Shown here one piece after another: positions 10,032 through 21,779 of a DNA stretch of 64,000 bases. The stretch is taken from assembly GCA_000711775.1 (NCBI GenBank), contig ARYC01017409.1, positions 18,157 through 82,156 on the forward strand, in the 5' to 3' direction. The notes below the pieces were generated by a model that worked only from the letters and a program-made list of their open reading frames with translations, was not told the origin of the DNA and did not search any database. The position numbers were made by a program, and so were the translations under genes. Position 1 is the stretch's first letter, and every line of letters begins with the position of its first letter. This stretch comes from Oxytricha trifallax (lineage: Eukaryota; Ciliophora; Spirotrichea; Sporadotrichida; Oxytrichidae).

Positions 10032-11477
10032 ATGGCGGTCAACTTAAATCGTAGAGCGGCACTTTTAGGAGCAGGTCAATCAATGCTTAACTTTGTCAAC
10101 CAAGAAACAAGAAGTTATATATATTGAGAGGGAGGCAGAGCTAAGAGCTCTTGAATTTGAAGCACAAGTTTTTATTATATAAGTTTAAAACATGAAACAG
10201 AAAGCTGAAATAGAAGTTTAAACATCAATAAAAGATGTTGAGGAAGAAAAGGAACAGCTTCAGATTTAAAGGATTAAAACTTTTGAATGCTAAGACTGCT
10301 AAAATTTTTTCTCTACTGATTCCAGTTCGAAGAGACATATGAAAGAGGTTCACTCTGGAAAGCTAAGGTGTATTTTAAGCATGATAAGGTCGATGGCAGG
10401 TAATAGTGCACGACTTGTGAGAAGTCTTATACTCACTCAGCTAAAGTTAAGAAACATATGCAGAAGCATCACCTAAGTGAGTTCTTGATTTAAGATAAAG
10501 AGACTTAGAAATTAGTGCCCGCTAAAAGAAAATCTAATAATCTTGAGACTTAAAAAGAACAACAGAGAAGCTCAAGAGGCAGAAGCGAATAGAATTAATG
10601 AATCAACCTGCTGGTAAAGTCTTTTTAGCATGCTTTTAAGAGAGAGCCATGTATATTCCTGCACTAAATGCAGTAGACCTTAGCAGTTGTAATGAAAACT
10701 ACTTACATATAAACGTAACTGCTAAAGCAAAACTCATAGTGGTTGATGACTATGCCTACAAGGTATATCCTTTCAGCTATCTCCTTAAAAACAAGCAGTA
10801 TCAAAATGAGTTTGCTAACGAATATAGTGTACTTAGAGAGGCTTAAAAAAAAGATTGCAAGAATTTGCTCAAGCTAGATGGTGATATTTTAGGGTTTGGT
10901 TTCATCGCACTAAGGCTAAAAAAGTTTGAAATGACTCTCCGAGATTATCTATATTAAAACAGATACCCAGATGACTTGAATGATATTCTATCTAATATGA
11001 TAAAGGGTGTTAAGGAACTTCACGAGCTTGGATAAGTTCATAGAGATTTGAAGCCTGAAAATGTTATGCTAAACCTTTGCCCTTTAGAAGTAGTTGTAAT
11101 CGATTTTAATAGAGCCTTAAGATAAGAGATTGTAACCTTAGCAAAGGTTCTTGGTACTCCAGGTTACTTCCCAATCAGAGAGAAATGGACTAATGGGCTC
11201 TATTTAGTGGGATGTTTGGGCAGTAGCTGCAATAATTTTAGAGTGAGATATGGAAAGCATGACTTACATTAATACAAAATATGAAAAATAATCAATAAAT
11301 CTAGCTGAGAAGCACATAAAACAAGATGATGTATGCTAAGAAATAAAGAAGATTATAGAGAAGATAATAGTAAGAGCTCCAGCATATCCAAGACAATCCT
11401 TGGACGATATGCTCGAACCACTAAAGAAAGCGAGATTCAAGAGATACAACAAAGACAATCAAGTAAAATTCGTGTGA
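10032..11477 (+). pseudogene. TBE C2H2 zinc-finger / kinase gene (copy A), frames broken
   Basis: This is the third TBE gene (family about 57 kDa), coding for C2H2 zinc fingers fused to a protein-kinase-like domain. First finger around FECQDCQNFFSTDSS...HMKEVH (10280-10350), second around CTTCEKSYTHSAKVKKHMQ (10408-10465). Kinase part 10649-11477 with ELHELGQVHRDLKPENVMLN as catalytic loop and VIDFNRA in the place of DFG. Defects: a frame break after the first finger, a break after the second, a frameshift near 11198, and an in-frame TGA in the WDVWAVAAIILE region. Some breaks could be introns, but the TGA where copy C has Cys argues for decay. Stop TGA 11475-11477. Confidence 0.82.
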
Positions 11478-11965
11478 TATAATTAAACTAATACTCATTA
11501 AATACATATTAAAGTCTCAATAAACTTCCGTTTTCTCTACTAACCCTAATAAAACCCCAACTTTACCCTACTAATCAAAGCACTTATAAACCTCACTAAG
11601 GGGTTTTGGGGTTTTGAATTAGGTTTTGAACCATTTTGGAACTTTTCCATTAAAACTTCATTAGTTAAAAACTAGGTACTTATTAAGTTTTGGTACTATT
11701 AAATTGGTACCAATTAAAATTAAACGAATTTAGTAGCAGTACTAATTAAATTTAAACAAATTTAGTACTAATTTAATGGAACTAAATTGATAAAAATGGA
11801 GCTCAATCTCTGCAGTTTGTTACAGCTTCTGCAAACTTTCCCCACGTATCTTTGCAGGGTTGACCTCCTATAAAATGCCCATATTTAATAGTAAAATTTT
11901 AAACAATAGGATCCAGAAGTCTATAAGTTATAATTTGAAATTCATTAATAGGAAGAGGAACAAAG

Positions 11966-12755
11966 ATGGAATCACTCAATGATCAAATGAAAAGAGTCGA
12001 GGCTCAAGAAATGATATCAAGGTTCAGAAGTAAGGAAGATCTCTATCGATACCTAACTTTACATGGTAAGATAACTTGATGACTATTTACATATTATGCA
12101 GTTGGTTTATTCCTTCCAACGATGGAAGGTACCAAAATTTCATTCTTGAAAGCAATACTTTGTGAGGAGAAAGAAAGCTTTTAAAAATAAAGAGATTAAA
12201 CTAATCGAAATCCCCAACTACCCTGAGATTTCAGTCACTAATCTTAATGAGGATGCCATGTAAGATGAGGAAGTGGTAGTTTACCTTCCTACCAAGAAAC
12301 AACTCTCTAATAAACTACCAGAGAGGAACTTTTTCTTTGGTGTTCTTGGTACAATAAAAGAGGGGTATCTCAGAGAAATAATTGAAGAAGCACATAAGAA
12401 ACGACATTCTATCTCTCCTCAAGACTAGAAAAAGCAAGGCATTCTAATAAGCTCAGCTTGGCTAGAGGAACTTAAGAAGCATCCTTATCTTTCAAGTAAG
12501 CTTTGACATAAAACATTGTAGGAAAATCTGGCACTGGCATATATCTTATGAAAGAGCATGCAAAGGTTCACAGAGAAAGAAAGTCGGAGACAATTTATGA
12601 GGTGAGCAAGAGACTTTATAAAGATGTCTAAAAACCAGATGAAATGAACATAGATGCAGGAGCTGGCACTAAGAAGAAATATGGGCCCAAGCAAGCCATA
12701 AGAAGAGGAGAAGAAAGAGAAGCCAAACCCCTTTTTGGGTTAGTTTAATATGTGA
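11966..12755 (+). pseudogene. TBE 22-kDa protein gene (copy B), frameshifted
   Basis: Starts MESLNDQMKRVEAQEM, closely matching copy A. Introns of 36 nt (GTAAGATAAC...ATGCAG) and 26 nt (GTAAGCTTTG...TGTAG) lie at the same positions as in copy A. An extra base in the GAGGAGAAAGAAAGC run near 12170 shifts the frame, so this copy is probably non-functional. Ends at TGA 12753-12755, 6 bp from the transposase stop on the other strand. Confidence 0.82.
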
Positions 12756-12761
12756 ACTTAT

Positions 12762-13820
12762 TCATTCATTTAAATCTAAAACTTATTTATAAACATTCAT
12801 TCCTCCCTCTCTCGCACAGACTGTTGTCTTATCTACGCTCACTCTCTTACAGCTGCTTTGAATTAAGTCTACTGTATCGACGGGCAAGTCATACATAAGA
12901 TGATACAGCAGCAGCTTCTTGTAGTGAGTCTTGATTTAACTCCAGTAGAATTCAATTCCATTAAATTAAGGGCTATAAGGTTACACACAGGAGTTATCTT
13001 TAGCTCTTCATAAGCTTTCTTAGACTCCTTAGTCTTATAAACTGAGAGGTAATCAACAAACAGGATGATCTCTTGGTTACTATACTTCTCTCTGAGCTTA
13101 TGTAGGAACTCTATATACTACTCTCGCTTAATAGAGCGAGGGTGAATAACATAACTCTCTAAGCCTGAATCTTCACTTATACCAGCTAAAATTGCATGGG
13201 TGACTACCTCCACTTTTTAATCATAAACTTCTATATTATCATACTTCTTATACCAAGACTTATTAATAAAAGTGTTGAAAGTGAATACACCTTCATCAGC
13301 GTGTATGAACTTGATGTTATTAGTAAAAACCCTCTGCATTTAATCATATATATAATTTAAATTATTACTATAAAATGGCACTGTAAATCAATCACTCTAT
13401 TCACTCTGTTGACAGTCTTGAAGTAATACCATTTCTTCTAGAAATATTGGCTATAGTCTAAGGAGAGATACGCATGTCAGGAAACCTGCGATGAAACATC
13501 ACAGCTCGCTAGTCTAATGGAAAGTGTACCCAATACTTCAAAGTCTTAGAGTCGCAGAGGAAGTCAATATGAGCCTGAGAGAACTTTTATTTTCTTGCAG
13601 GATGCGTTCAACAACCAGAATTAAAATGCTAAACAGCTAGCAAGCAGTGATACCTAACAGTTGAGGCACTCTTGCGTAATAACTTTGCTATTGCTGCATA
13701 ATTTAGTACAGGTTTGGCTTAGTCTATATTAATACTTGTACCATACCTAAGCTTAAGCAGTAAATCTAAATATTACTCATCATAAATAGACCCTAAATTT
13801 CGCTAATTTCTATTTCTCAT
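12762..13820 (-). pseudogene. TBE transposase (copy B), frameshift plus in-frame TGA
   Basis: Reversed copy of the transposase from ATG 13820 to TGA 12764-12762. It shares the in-frame TGA after FNSGC with copy A (about 13608-13610). A one-base deletion near 13427 (ATTACTTC where copy A has ATTACCTTC) destroys the frame before the catalytic domain. The DDE region is otherwise recognisable further on. Confidence 0.85.
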
Positions 13821-13922
13821 TTTGCAAATTGGCCTAATTTCTCTACTAACCCCAATAAGACCCCAACTATACCCTACAAATCAAAGCACTTATAAACCTC
13901 ACTAAGGGGTTTTGGGGTTTTG

Positions 13923-14232
13923 AATGTGATAGAGCCATGCGAGTGGTCTGATTTTGAATTGCAAATACCCAAAGACCAGCATGCATCTGAACACATCAGT
14001 AATTCCAAATGCAAACCATATCTTCAAGATATCTCTGAATCTCTTTGCGACATCAACATACTCATCTCCGCGACCCCAGTCGGTATCTCCGTTGAAAGGA
14101 GCTTCGCACTTTGATTCAGTCTCGTAGCCCCATAGGTAAACTGCGGTAGCCACTGTCACAGCGACTGAGGAGGCAAATTACACTGCGAATTGGTAAAAGA
14201 TTAAGTCGTTTTGGAGGCCACTCTATACTCTG
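13923..14232 (-). CDS. membrane-protein gene segment abutting TBE copy B
   Basis: Open minus-strand frame from about 14232 to the TBE border: NDLIFYQFAVQFASSVAVTV, then ATAVYLWGYETESKCEAP, NGDTDWGRGDEYVDVAKRF, and IWFAFGITDVFRCMLVFGYL ending FKIRPLAWLYHI. Two hydrophobic segments flank an acidic loop, so it is probably an integral membrane protein. No ATG begins the segment and no stop ends it, so it is an internal germline segment whose neighbours lie elsewhere. The plus-strand frame over the same bases is also open but looks like a shadow. Family not recognised. Confidence 0.6.
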
Positions 14233-14656
14233 TGTGGCAAGCTCAATAAACTTAGTTATATAATTATTTATTAATTTTTGTTTGAAAAAATCCTTTTTTG
14301 CTATTTAATTTAATTAATGTAAGCATAAAATTATTTTCACTTTCAATATAAAACATAATAGAATATTAGTTTAAGTTCATAGCAGCTTAGGCTTTCATTC
14401 TTGTTTTTGGATTGAAATAAAATAAAATTTATTATTTACTAGATCACATACATTTAAATACCATAATTATGATATTCATTTCACTTGTTAATTGTAAATT
14501 GAATATCAAATAAAGTTTTTTTAAAAAATTGTAAAATAGTATTTAATTAATGAATACAGTATATATTATAGCAACCACATCTACAATTTGTTTTGTTATA
14601 ATTCTTAATTTACTCTCTGATATCCATTTTATAATAAAGTTTGGCACACTTTTTAG
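14233..14656. other. AT-rich spacer
   Basis: About 420 bp, very AT-rich, no convincing frame. Separates two minus-strand coding segments; it may be an IES or 3' flank. Confidence 0.4.
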
Positions 14657-14887
14657 TCAAAAATAAACGAAATCTTCATCTTATTTCTTGTTGACATCTT
14701 GGAAAGGCATTGGCTTGCTGATTTCTCCAGAGGTGTCGCTAGTGACCTCTTCCATCTTCATTTGGTACATAAGGAGATGTCCGTAGAGCATTCTCATTTT
14801 TTTCACTGCCTTTCTCTTCTCTAAATCATCAGTAAGTTGTTTCCAGTCATTCACATCTTCAAGAATTTTACAAATAAATTTTCTTAT
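14657..14887 (-). CDS. C-terminal coding segment of an unrecognised protein
   Basis: Minus-strand frame starting KILEDVNDWKQLTDDLEKRK, through AVKKMRMLYGHLLMYQMKME, to a TGA at 14659-14657 after FVYF. Charged and helical, then a polar tail (TSDTSGEISKPMPFQDVNKK). It lies upstream (minus-strand sense) of the membrane segment at 13923-14232 yet carries a stop. So either these belong to two genes, or the locus is scrambled with its last segment placed first. Confidence 0.55.
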
Positions 14888-15610
14888 TTAATATTAAAAT
14901 GTCTAATACTATACATGTGATATAATTGTATGATCTGTAAAATTTAATTAATACACTGATTTTTTCCATAATACGAATTATAATTAATGTTATATTAATT
15001 AAAGAATTGCTTATCGCATGTAGTCGCGGTTCTTAGAAGGATACACTTTTACTGATTTCAATATACCTCTATACAGTTATTACAAATAAACTTATATTTT
15101 ATCCACATTAAATTACTAAAATAAATCAATTATACTTTAAGAATATCTGATTGTGAGTTTTTCAATTTAATCCATGATTAATAAATTATTATAAATATTT
15201 TAATTTTTCAGGATTAATACTCAATTCTTATTATAAGTTAAATTTATCATCTAATTTATATATAAATATCTCAATTTTATACTATAAAAATTTTCATTCA
15301 ATATCATTTTTATCACTTCTAATAGTAATAATCTTGAACAATATCTTTATTTATGTCATGTGAACCCTCCCCATATACCATTTACTTTGCACTATTTTAA
15401 TTCTTTCTTATAGTTTTAAAGCTCTACTAAGATGTTTTTTATTAATAATCTGTACTTTTTGAGTTTTATTTCAAATTCTCATTAAATCTTGTGGAGCTTG
15501 GAGTAGTTTAATTAATTGACTGTTGCTAATTGCCAAAAAGTAGAACTCTTTTGTAGTTAATGAGGGCGGGATTATTTGGGCGAAGGTTTAGTAAATTAAG
15601 TTAATTTTAT
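14888..15610. other. AT-rich region with a weak coding patch
   Basis: 14888-15390 shows nothing but AT-rich sequence. At about 15470-15600 the minus strand has a short open stretch (SPKQSRPHQLQKSSTFWQLA) that could be a last segment of the gene to the right if an IES joins it. Confidence 0.35.
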
Positions 15611-18125
15611 TCAAAAGCAGTTGATTGGGAGTTACATGAATTATTGATCTTCAAATTATGGAGTGCTTAAGTATTCTTCTTTTTCGTACCAATATAAGAT
15701 TTGTTATTTTTATAGGGTCTTATAAAAATAGAAACCTTAAAACTTTATAATTTAAAAATGAAAAGCTCCCCATTAATTTTCTGACTTTTGAGTATAATTT
15801 ATCTGACTTTGAATAGATGGTAGCTAGACTCTCTGATCGTTGACATGTAATATAGTATTTTTAATCAAATTTTATTACTCTTACGAGGATAATCTGTCTC
15901 TAATCTCTAAGTTATCGAAATGATTTTTTTAGGTATAAATTGACTAGTGATTTATGATACTTTATCGTTTTATCTTTGCATAATTTGTGTTTATTAAAGT
16001 TGGCTCTAGTAAAGAATGATTCAAGCAATCAGTGGGATTACTATAATTTGATAGATTTTAAGGTTAATTAAAATTTATAAACACAGCAAAATTTGTTATA
16101 GCCCTAAGAGGAAGATATTTTTAATCGCGATTAATAGAAATATTTTAATCGAAGCTACTTTCACTTCTGTCCAAAGATTATAATAAGTTATTTGAGTCAC
16201 TTTAATACCTTAAATTCTTTGAAAATTAATTAGATTTTCTATTCGACTTAGTTATTTTAATTATTCCTGGGTATGCGGTGCTAACACTATTTTAAGGTGA
16301 AAGCTTATCTTAGTCTATTTGACTTTAATAAGTTTCATAATTTTAAAATTGAGATTTTAAGTTATATTGTAATTTTTTGAGTTTTTCATGGCTGTTAGTG
16401 TTCGGATTTTTATTCAGTTTATTTATACTATCTTTAGATGAAGATTAAGTAGAGTGTAATTTATTTTGATATTTACAATTAATAGTATTAAAAAAAGATT
16501 GACCTGTGTTCAAATTTAAAGAATTAAAATCTAAAATATTTTTTAATTTGCTTATTTTAGATATAATTCATAAAATATCCTCTAGATTTTGATAATGTTA
16601 AATATCTATGATTGTATTTTTAGTTTTATTATGAATAATCAACACTTCTCTAAAGAATCTTGAAGTTCTTACCACCATTAGTATTTTACTATAAACTTAG
16701 CATATTCTAGATTATTTTATCTTTTTCAAATATTTTCTGTTAGTTTTAGTACTATTAATTAAATAATTGATTTCCTGTACTTTAATTTTGGTTATTTTGC
16801 TTATATTTTTACTGTAAATTTGATAGATTAATGTTCTTAGAAAAGTCTTAGTTTAGTAATTTCTTTAATTATTCTAGATTCTTGGGGTTTTAGGGGTTTC
16901 TAGGCTTTGGCATGAATAAATTGTCCTTCAGCAAGTCTTAAAGATATCTAAAGTTTTCTTCATTAAAAAGTGGTTTCTGTTTATTTTCAAGGTTTATTGG
17001 ATTATAAATTTTGGAGTATTTATAGTGGATTATTTTATCCTCTTAAAAGTTCGTAGAGGGATTAAGGGTATCATTTTTTAAATCCTGTTTTAAACTTTAT
17101 TACAAATTATGTTAATACTACTAATCTGATCTTGAAATATTATGAATATTCTCAAAATCTCCTTTACATGAACTTTTTAATTAATTTAATCCATTAATTT
17201 CTACAATTTGCTTGAATTAAAGTTACTCAAGCTAATTTTACTACGATTATCATAGAATATCTTTGTTTTAACTTGTTGATTATTAACTATGATTACGAGA
17301 ATCAGCAATTGATGTGTCTCCTTAGTAATCATAGCATTTGGTATTTCTCAAATTTAATTTATCAATCTTTATTTGCTTTAAGTTTCCATCAATAGAGAGA
17401 TGGTGATATTTGTTGTGAGACACAACTCTCTTGTTTTATCTTACTCTTTGGCTTTGCTGAGTTATTGATTAAACATTTAAAATTATGAAAATAAATTGCT
17501 CATTAAATATTAATGAGTATTCACGCCTTCTAACTATTCATTGTAGAAATACTAATCATTATTGGTTCTTGACGGTAAACCATTCGAATATGGAAACTAA
17601 TTGCTTTAAACATTGTGAGTTAGAGATTATCTCAAAGTGCCTTAACTAGCCTAACGAAGCTATTCTTAATTCATTTATAAACTGCCATTCCCATTCTAAG
17701 CTTTTAATGTTATTTCCATAATAAATATAGGATATAGAGTAAACTTCTAAAATTTTCTCAAATAAAAAAGGCTTGATTTGGATGCTTGCTGTAATTTACA
17801 AATTTACTCTTGACATTTTTATTCATTTAACTTTTAGGATTGTAAAAATCTTGCTAAGTTCCTTCCCAACCAGAGACATTGTCCAAATCACTCCCTAGTT
17901 TACTCATTAAATCAAAGGATTTATGACTGTTTTTATTGAGTCTTTTATCTTAATTTTGATAGCTTATACTCATACTTTGGAATTAATTGATGCTTTATTC
18001 CACATTTGTATAGTAATCATTTGAGTCTGAGGAGAGAGATTATTGGATGTTTGAATAATCTTGTTAATCAATTAATTTATCATGGAAGTAATCCAGCTCA
18101 CAGAGAGAGTCCTCGTAGTCAAGTT
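15611..18125 (-). CDS. Asn/Ser/Gln-rich hypothetical protein
   Basis: With the ciliate code the minus strand is open almost throughout. Blocks: LDYEDSLCELDYFHDKLID (18125) with about 110 codons, GNNIKSLEWEWQFINEL (17740-17560), QNKRVVSHNKYHHLSIDG (17430-17260), DFENIHNISRSDQQYQ to PKPRNPQNPKNLEQLKK (17170-16870), and one continuous frame of roughly 300 codons from about 16530 to TGA at 15613-15611. Frame changes between blocks imply three to five short IESs or introns. The composition is disordered and rich in N, S, Q and K with TAA/TAG Gln codons. No domain recognised; the start codon is not fixed. Confidence 0.6.
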
Positions 18126-18359
18126 TATTGATTGAAATTTAATTTGGATTATCTTACTCCATTGAAAATATATAAAATGTTAAAATTATATATATCCAAA
18201 AGTATAATAATCTTAATTTTTATTTATTCAAATGATGTAACCTATCTCACATACATGCTATTATTAAATATTAATATCTAAAATCAATCTTAGAGAAAGT
18301 TGATAAGATATTAATATGAAATATACTTCTATAACACAATATAATATTGATCAATCGAT

Positions 18360-21300
18360 TCATTAAACAAGGTCACTGTTGATGTGATGTGCCTGTAAAT
18401 CTTCTACGATATCGTTATGCAATTCTCTGTCGTAGTCGTTATTCCTATATAAAATCATATTTATCAAAAATTTGATAAATCAGCAATATCTTTATATTAA
18501 GATATTTATACTTATTCTCATATTTAAGACGATAATATAAATTTATTGTCAATAATATGATCGCAGTCTGGTTGAGTGGTAGTTGTGTTGACTCTTTAAA
18601 TGTTGTTATTTTGAGAAGCATTGGCGCCATCCTTGACGGTCTTCTGAGTGAAGTAGAATGTTTTGAAGTCTTTGTTTCCTGAGCACTGTCCACTATAAAT
18701 CAAACCGAAGAGCTTTTTCTTGCTGGCATCTGTGTCACAATATTGCTCAATAAATTCCTCTATAGTTAGGTATCCTCCACCCACTCTGATAATGATTTAT
18801 TGTAAGAATGATAAAATTAATTCAATAATTCAATTTCCTATCTTATCATCATTTAAGATTGCTTATAAATTAGGGAATAATCTTTCTCAATCTTCATGAA
18901 TACTCTCTTCTTTCCATACTTATATATACCTTCACTCTCCCTCTCAAATTTCATGTAGTCTCTGAGTTTAATGGGAGCACTGTTGATATAATCAGCGAGG
19001 CGTCTATCAACTGGATCGTCCTTCACTGGGTGATATACAAATACGTTAGGTGGGACTCCTGTGAACTATGAATTAGTTTGTAGTTGATTGATAATTTCAT
19101 GAAGAGATTCTATTTCTTGTTCTCTTTCTTTGAGTTATTGTAAAAGCTCTAATGAAGTCTTTTGAGCTTCTTGACATTTAAGAAATATAGACATAAGTCA
19201 TTTATATGGCGCTATCGTTGAATCTGGTTAAGAATGAAAAAAAAAGCACATTTTTAGTTAATTTTTCTTCAACTTCAAGCAGGTAATTGGTGCACACCTC
19301 AAGATCGTTCTTATACTTTTCCTTAACTTAAGCTAGTTTCTAATAAGCCTCCTAAACTGAATCAATCTTAGCATCGAGGTCTTCCCTAGCACATAGAAGC
19401 TACTCTAAGGCGTTCATTCTACTGTTGAGTTCCAGATTTTCATTAGTCAAGTTTTTTATAACAATATCTTTCTCTGCTTTTTCTTAGAAAAGTTCGTTCA
19501 ATTCCTGGTTTAAGGTATTTCTTTCTAGAGCAATTCTACTGTACTCTTCTTGCATTTACACAAAATATGCTATGACAATATTTGTTATAAGTATAATTTT
19601 TACAATTCTAAAGGAGATATCTTCGTTAGATTTAACAATTTAATCTACTTTCTGACTTAGCTATTCTCTTTCTTGCTTCATTTTGACTAGTTCGCTTTCA
19701 AGTCTAGCATTTATGTCTCTAACATTCTTTATATCTTTTTAAATTGCTTTAATTCTATTGTAGTTTTATTTAATTTTAATGTTTATATTCACTATGAACA
19801 AAATAAATACATGAAAATTCTCAAGATTGATAACTTTAGTCTTTTCGAATTCTAGTTGGGCATCTCTGGAGTCCAATTCAGAGGTCAATGAATCTACTCT
19901 ATCCTTCAAATCTGCAATTTATTCGTTTGCATCATTTAATAACCTTCTTAATTCTTTGTTATCCTATACTACCATTTAATAATAAAAAAATTCCAATTTA
20001 TTTTCTTAATCTTAATTGTTAAAGAATAAATAATATTTAAGTGGATTTACTTCTCAGCAATTATTTGATCAACTCGTTCTTTGTATTCTCTGCCTTGTGA
20101 CTCACATAAATCATTCATAACTTGATACTTCCTCTGCATCTCCTCCCTTTCTCTCTCAGTCCTCTCGTACTTCACTTTGAAGTCCTGTAAGTTGTCTCTT
20201 TATAAAGCAGCATCATTGAACTCCTGTTCTTTAACAGCAAGTTGTTGCTTGAGTTCATCAAATTCTTCCACTTTCTTAGAGAACATTTCAGTGATAATGA
20301 GTATCTGCTTAGAAAGTGATTAGTTCTCATTAATGAGAATCTCCTGATACTTCACGTTTTTGTCCTTTTCTTCCTTGATGCGTTCAGCAGTCTCTTTAAT
20401 GTTGTTTCTGAGTTCTTCTCTTGCCTGGTCTGACTACTCAAGTTAGTCCTAGACAAGGGCTCTCTCCTGGTCTACATTCTCGTAAAACTTAAGTTTTTCA
20501 TTTAAGGCAGTGATTGCTGACTTCAAGTGATCATGATTCAAACGCTCTTCATATTGCTCAAGAGAGATTTGTTGTGGTTAGAATTGTTGATTCCTGTGGG
20601 GTGTGTGAGATTAATCTTTATGAGTTGTTGTTCTTGGTTTAGATTTTCCAGTTCCTATAAGAAGCAGAGTTAAATTTAGAAATTAAATCATAAAACCTAA
20701 GACAATAAAATTTTTTATGAGTTCTGTCATTTGCAGAAGCGAATAAGATTCAAGTTAAGTTTAATAAATCATTACTTACTGGCAGTCTTTGAGTTTGCTT
20801 TCAGAAGTGCTCCTTAACTTGCAGATCTGTTAGTTGAACTGAGAGTAGTATTTGATTAATAGTTGCTCTATGTTTACGATGTAGGCAAGGTTTAGGTGCT
20901 TGACTTTGAATTTGAAGCATAGTTCTCTTGAGGGATAACTTGTAATTGACATGGGCTTTCTGGGATATCATTAATTCCTGTTCCACTACCGTTATTAATG
21001 TTGATTGAAGTGGCTCCTCCATCGAAATCTTGGTGATGTTGCTGTTGATAATTCCCATTAAATCCTGAGTTTTGGTGTTGATCGATGGTAGATTTCTGTG
21101 AAGTACCGATGTAGCCTGATGATTGATGAGATGTCTAAGCATGTTATCTATTTGAAGATTCTTTAAAAGCGACAGGTTAGTTTTGTTAATGGAAATTCTG
21201 CATGCTTTTCTGATTTACTATAAATTGAATAGAAATCAGCTGCTCATAAAATATAAGATACTTGTTGTATTTAAATAATAGCTAGCCACCATTTTATTTC

Positions 21301-21566
21301 CCTTGAATGGTATTTTCCCTGCTGGTAATTTGAGATTGCTTACTGCTTGAACTCTTGGTTGGAGTTTTATAGTTTCCAGTTCCTGGTCTTAAGTTTTGTA
21401 AATTTTATGTGCTTCCCAGGACTTGCTATTCCAAACAATTTAATGACATAATTATTGATCTTAATAAATCAAAGTATAAGCTATTTTTATTTTGAATATA
21501 TTGCTGTCTCATTTGCATAGGGAGAGAGAAGTTTTAGTGAGATGAGCCTCCGTTAGTGTTTTACAT
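18360..21566 (-). CDS. long coiled-coil protein with GAS2-like C-terminal domain
   Basis: ATG 21566 (MQNTNGGSSHQNFSLPM). Polar N-terminal part (PGTGNYKTPTKSSSS; a Gln/Asn/Ser block at 21140-20785), then an intron of about 20656-20782 (GTAAGT...ATAG). A long coiled coil follows from ISLEQYEERLNHDHL (about 20570) to about 19080, rich in heptads such as ELRNNIKETAERIKEEKD. The C-terminal region reads VFVYHPVKDDPVDRRLADYI, YKYGKKRVFMKIEKDY and then RVGGGYLTIEEFIEQY, like the GAR/GAS2-type fold seen in cytoskeletal linkers. Last segment NNDYDRELHNDIVEDLQ to TGA at 18362-18360. Several short IESs or introns break the frame (about 18790-18850, 18440-18530, 19560-20040). A cytoskeletal role is inferred. 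Confidence 0.72.
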
Positions 21567-21724
21567 TGACAAAAATAAAATTAATTTTAGATTAAATCAG
21601 TTCCAAAATAAATTTAAATCGAATTAAAGCTGTTAAAGAGTCTAATTTCAGTTTTAATTTTCACTTAATAAATTTGATATAAAGCTTCTAAAGTATTGAG
21701 TAATTAGTAGCGTTTAATGAAGGG

Positions 21725-21748
21725 TCCACAATTTATGAAATTGTGGAA
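21725..21748. repeat. short hairpin
   Basis: TCCACAATT-TATG-AAATTGTGGA, a near-perfect stem-loop in the spacer between two divergently transcribed genes, about 30 bp before the next ATG. Role unknown. Confidence 0.4.
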
Positions 21749-21779
21749 ATTAATTGAAAATAATCTGAATAAAATAAAA

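Larger units (their letters stand above)
7502..11616 (+). mobile_element. complete telomere-bearing element (TBE copy A)
   Basis: 4,115 bp, the typical TBE length. Left end CAAAACCCCAAAAC, right end GGGGTTTTGGGGTTTTG, with inverted terminal homology extending about 80 bp inwards. Contents in order: transposase (+), small conserved protein (-), a zone of GGTACC palindromes, zinc-finger/kinase gene (+). Neighbouring triplets are ATT (7499-7501) and AAT (11617-11619). TBEs normally duplicate a 3-bp ANT site, so these do not match, which suggests rearrangement after insertion. TBEs are germline-limited and are removed during macronuclear development. Confidence 0.95.
11617..13922 (-). mobile_element. 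truncated, inverted TBE (copy B, transposase half only)
   Basis: Ends at 13922 with GGGGTTTTGGGGTTTTG, i.e. the transposase-side terminus in reverse orientation. It contains reversed transposase and 22-kDa genes and part of the palindromic zone, then stops at 11617, where copy A begins. The kinase half and second terminus are absent. Sequence at 11617-11650 matches the complement of copy A at about 9790-9830, so the break lies in the palindromic zone. AAT follows the terminus at 13923. Confidence 0.9.

Noticed and set aside
13920-14114. Plus-strand frame across the TBE border as a continuation of CLASP
   Set aside because: No CLASP-like residues; the minus strand gives two clean hydrophobic segments and better codon character.
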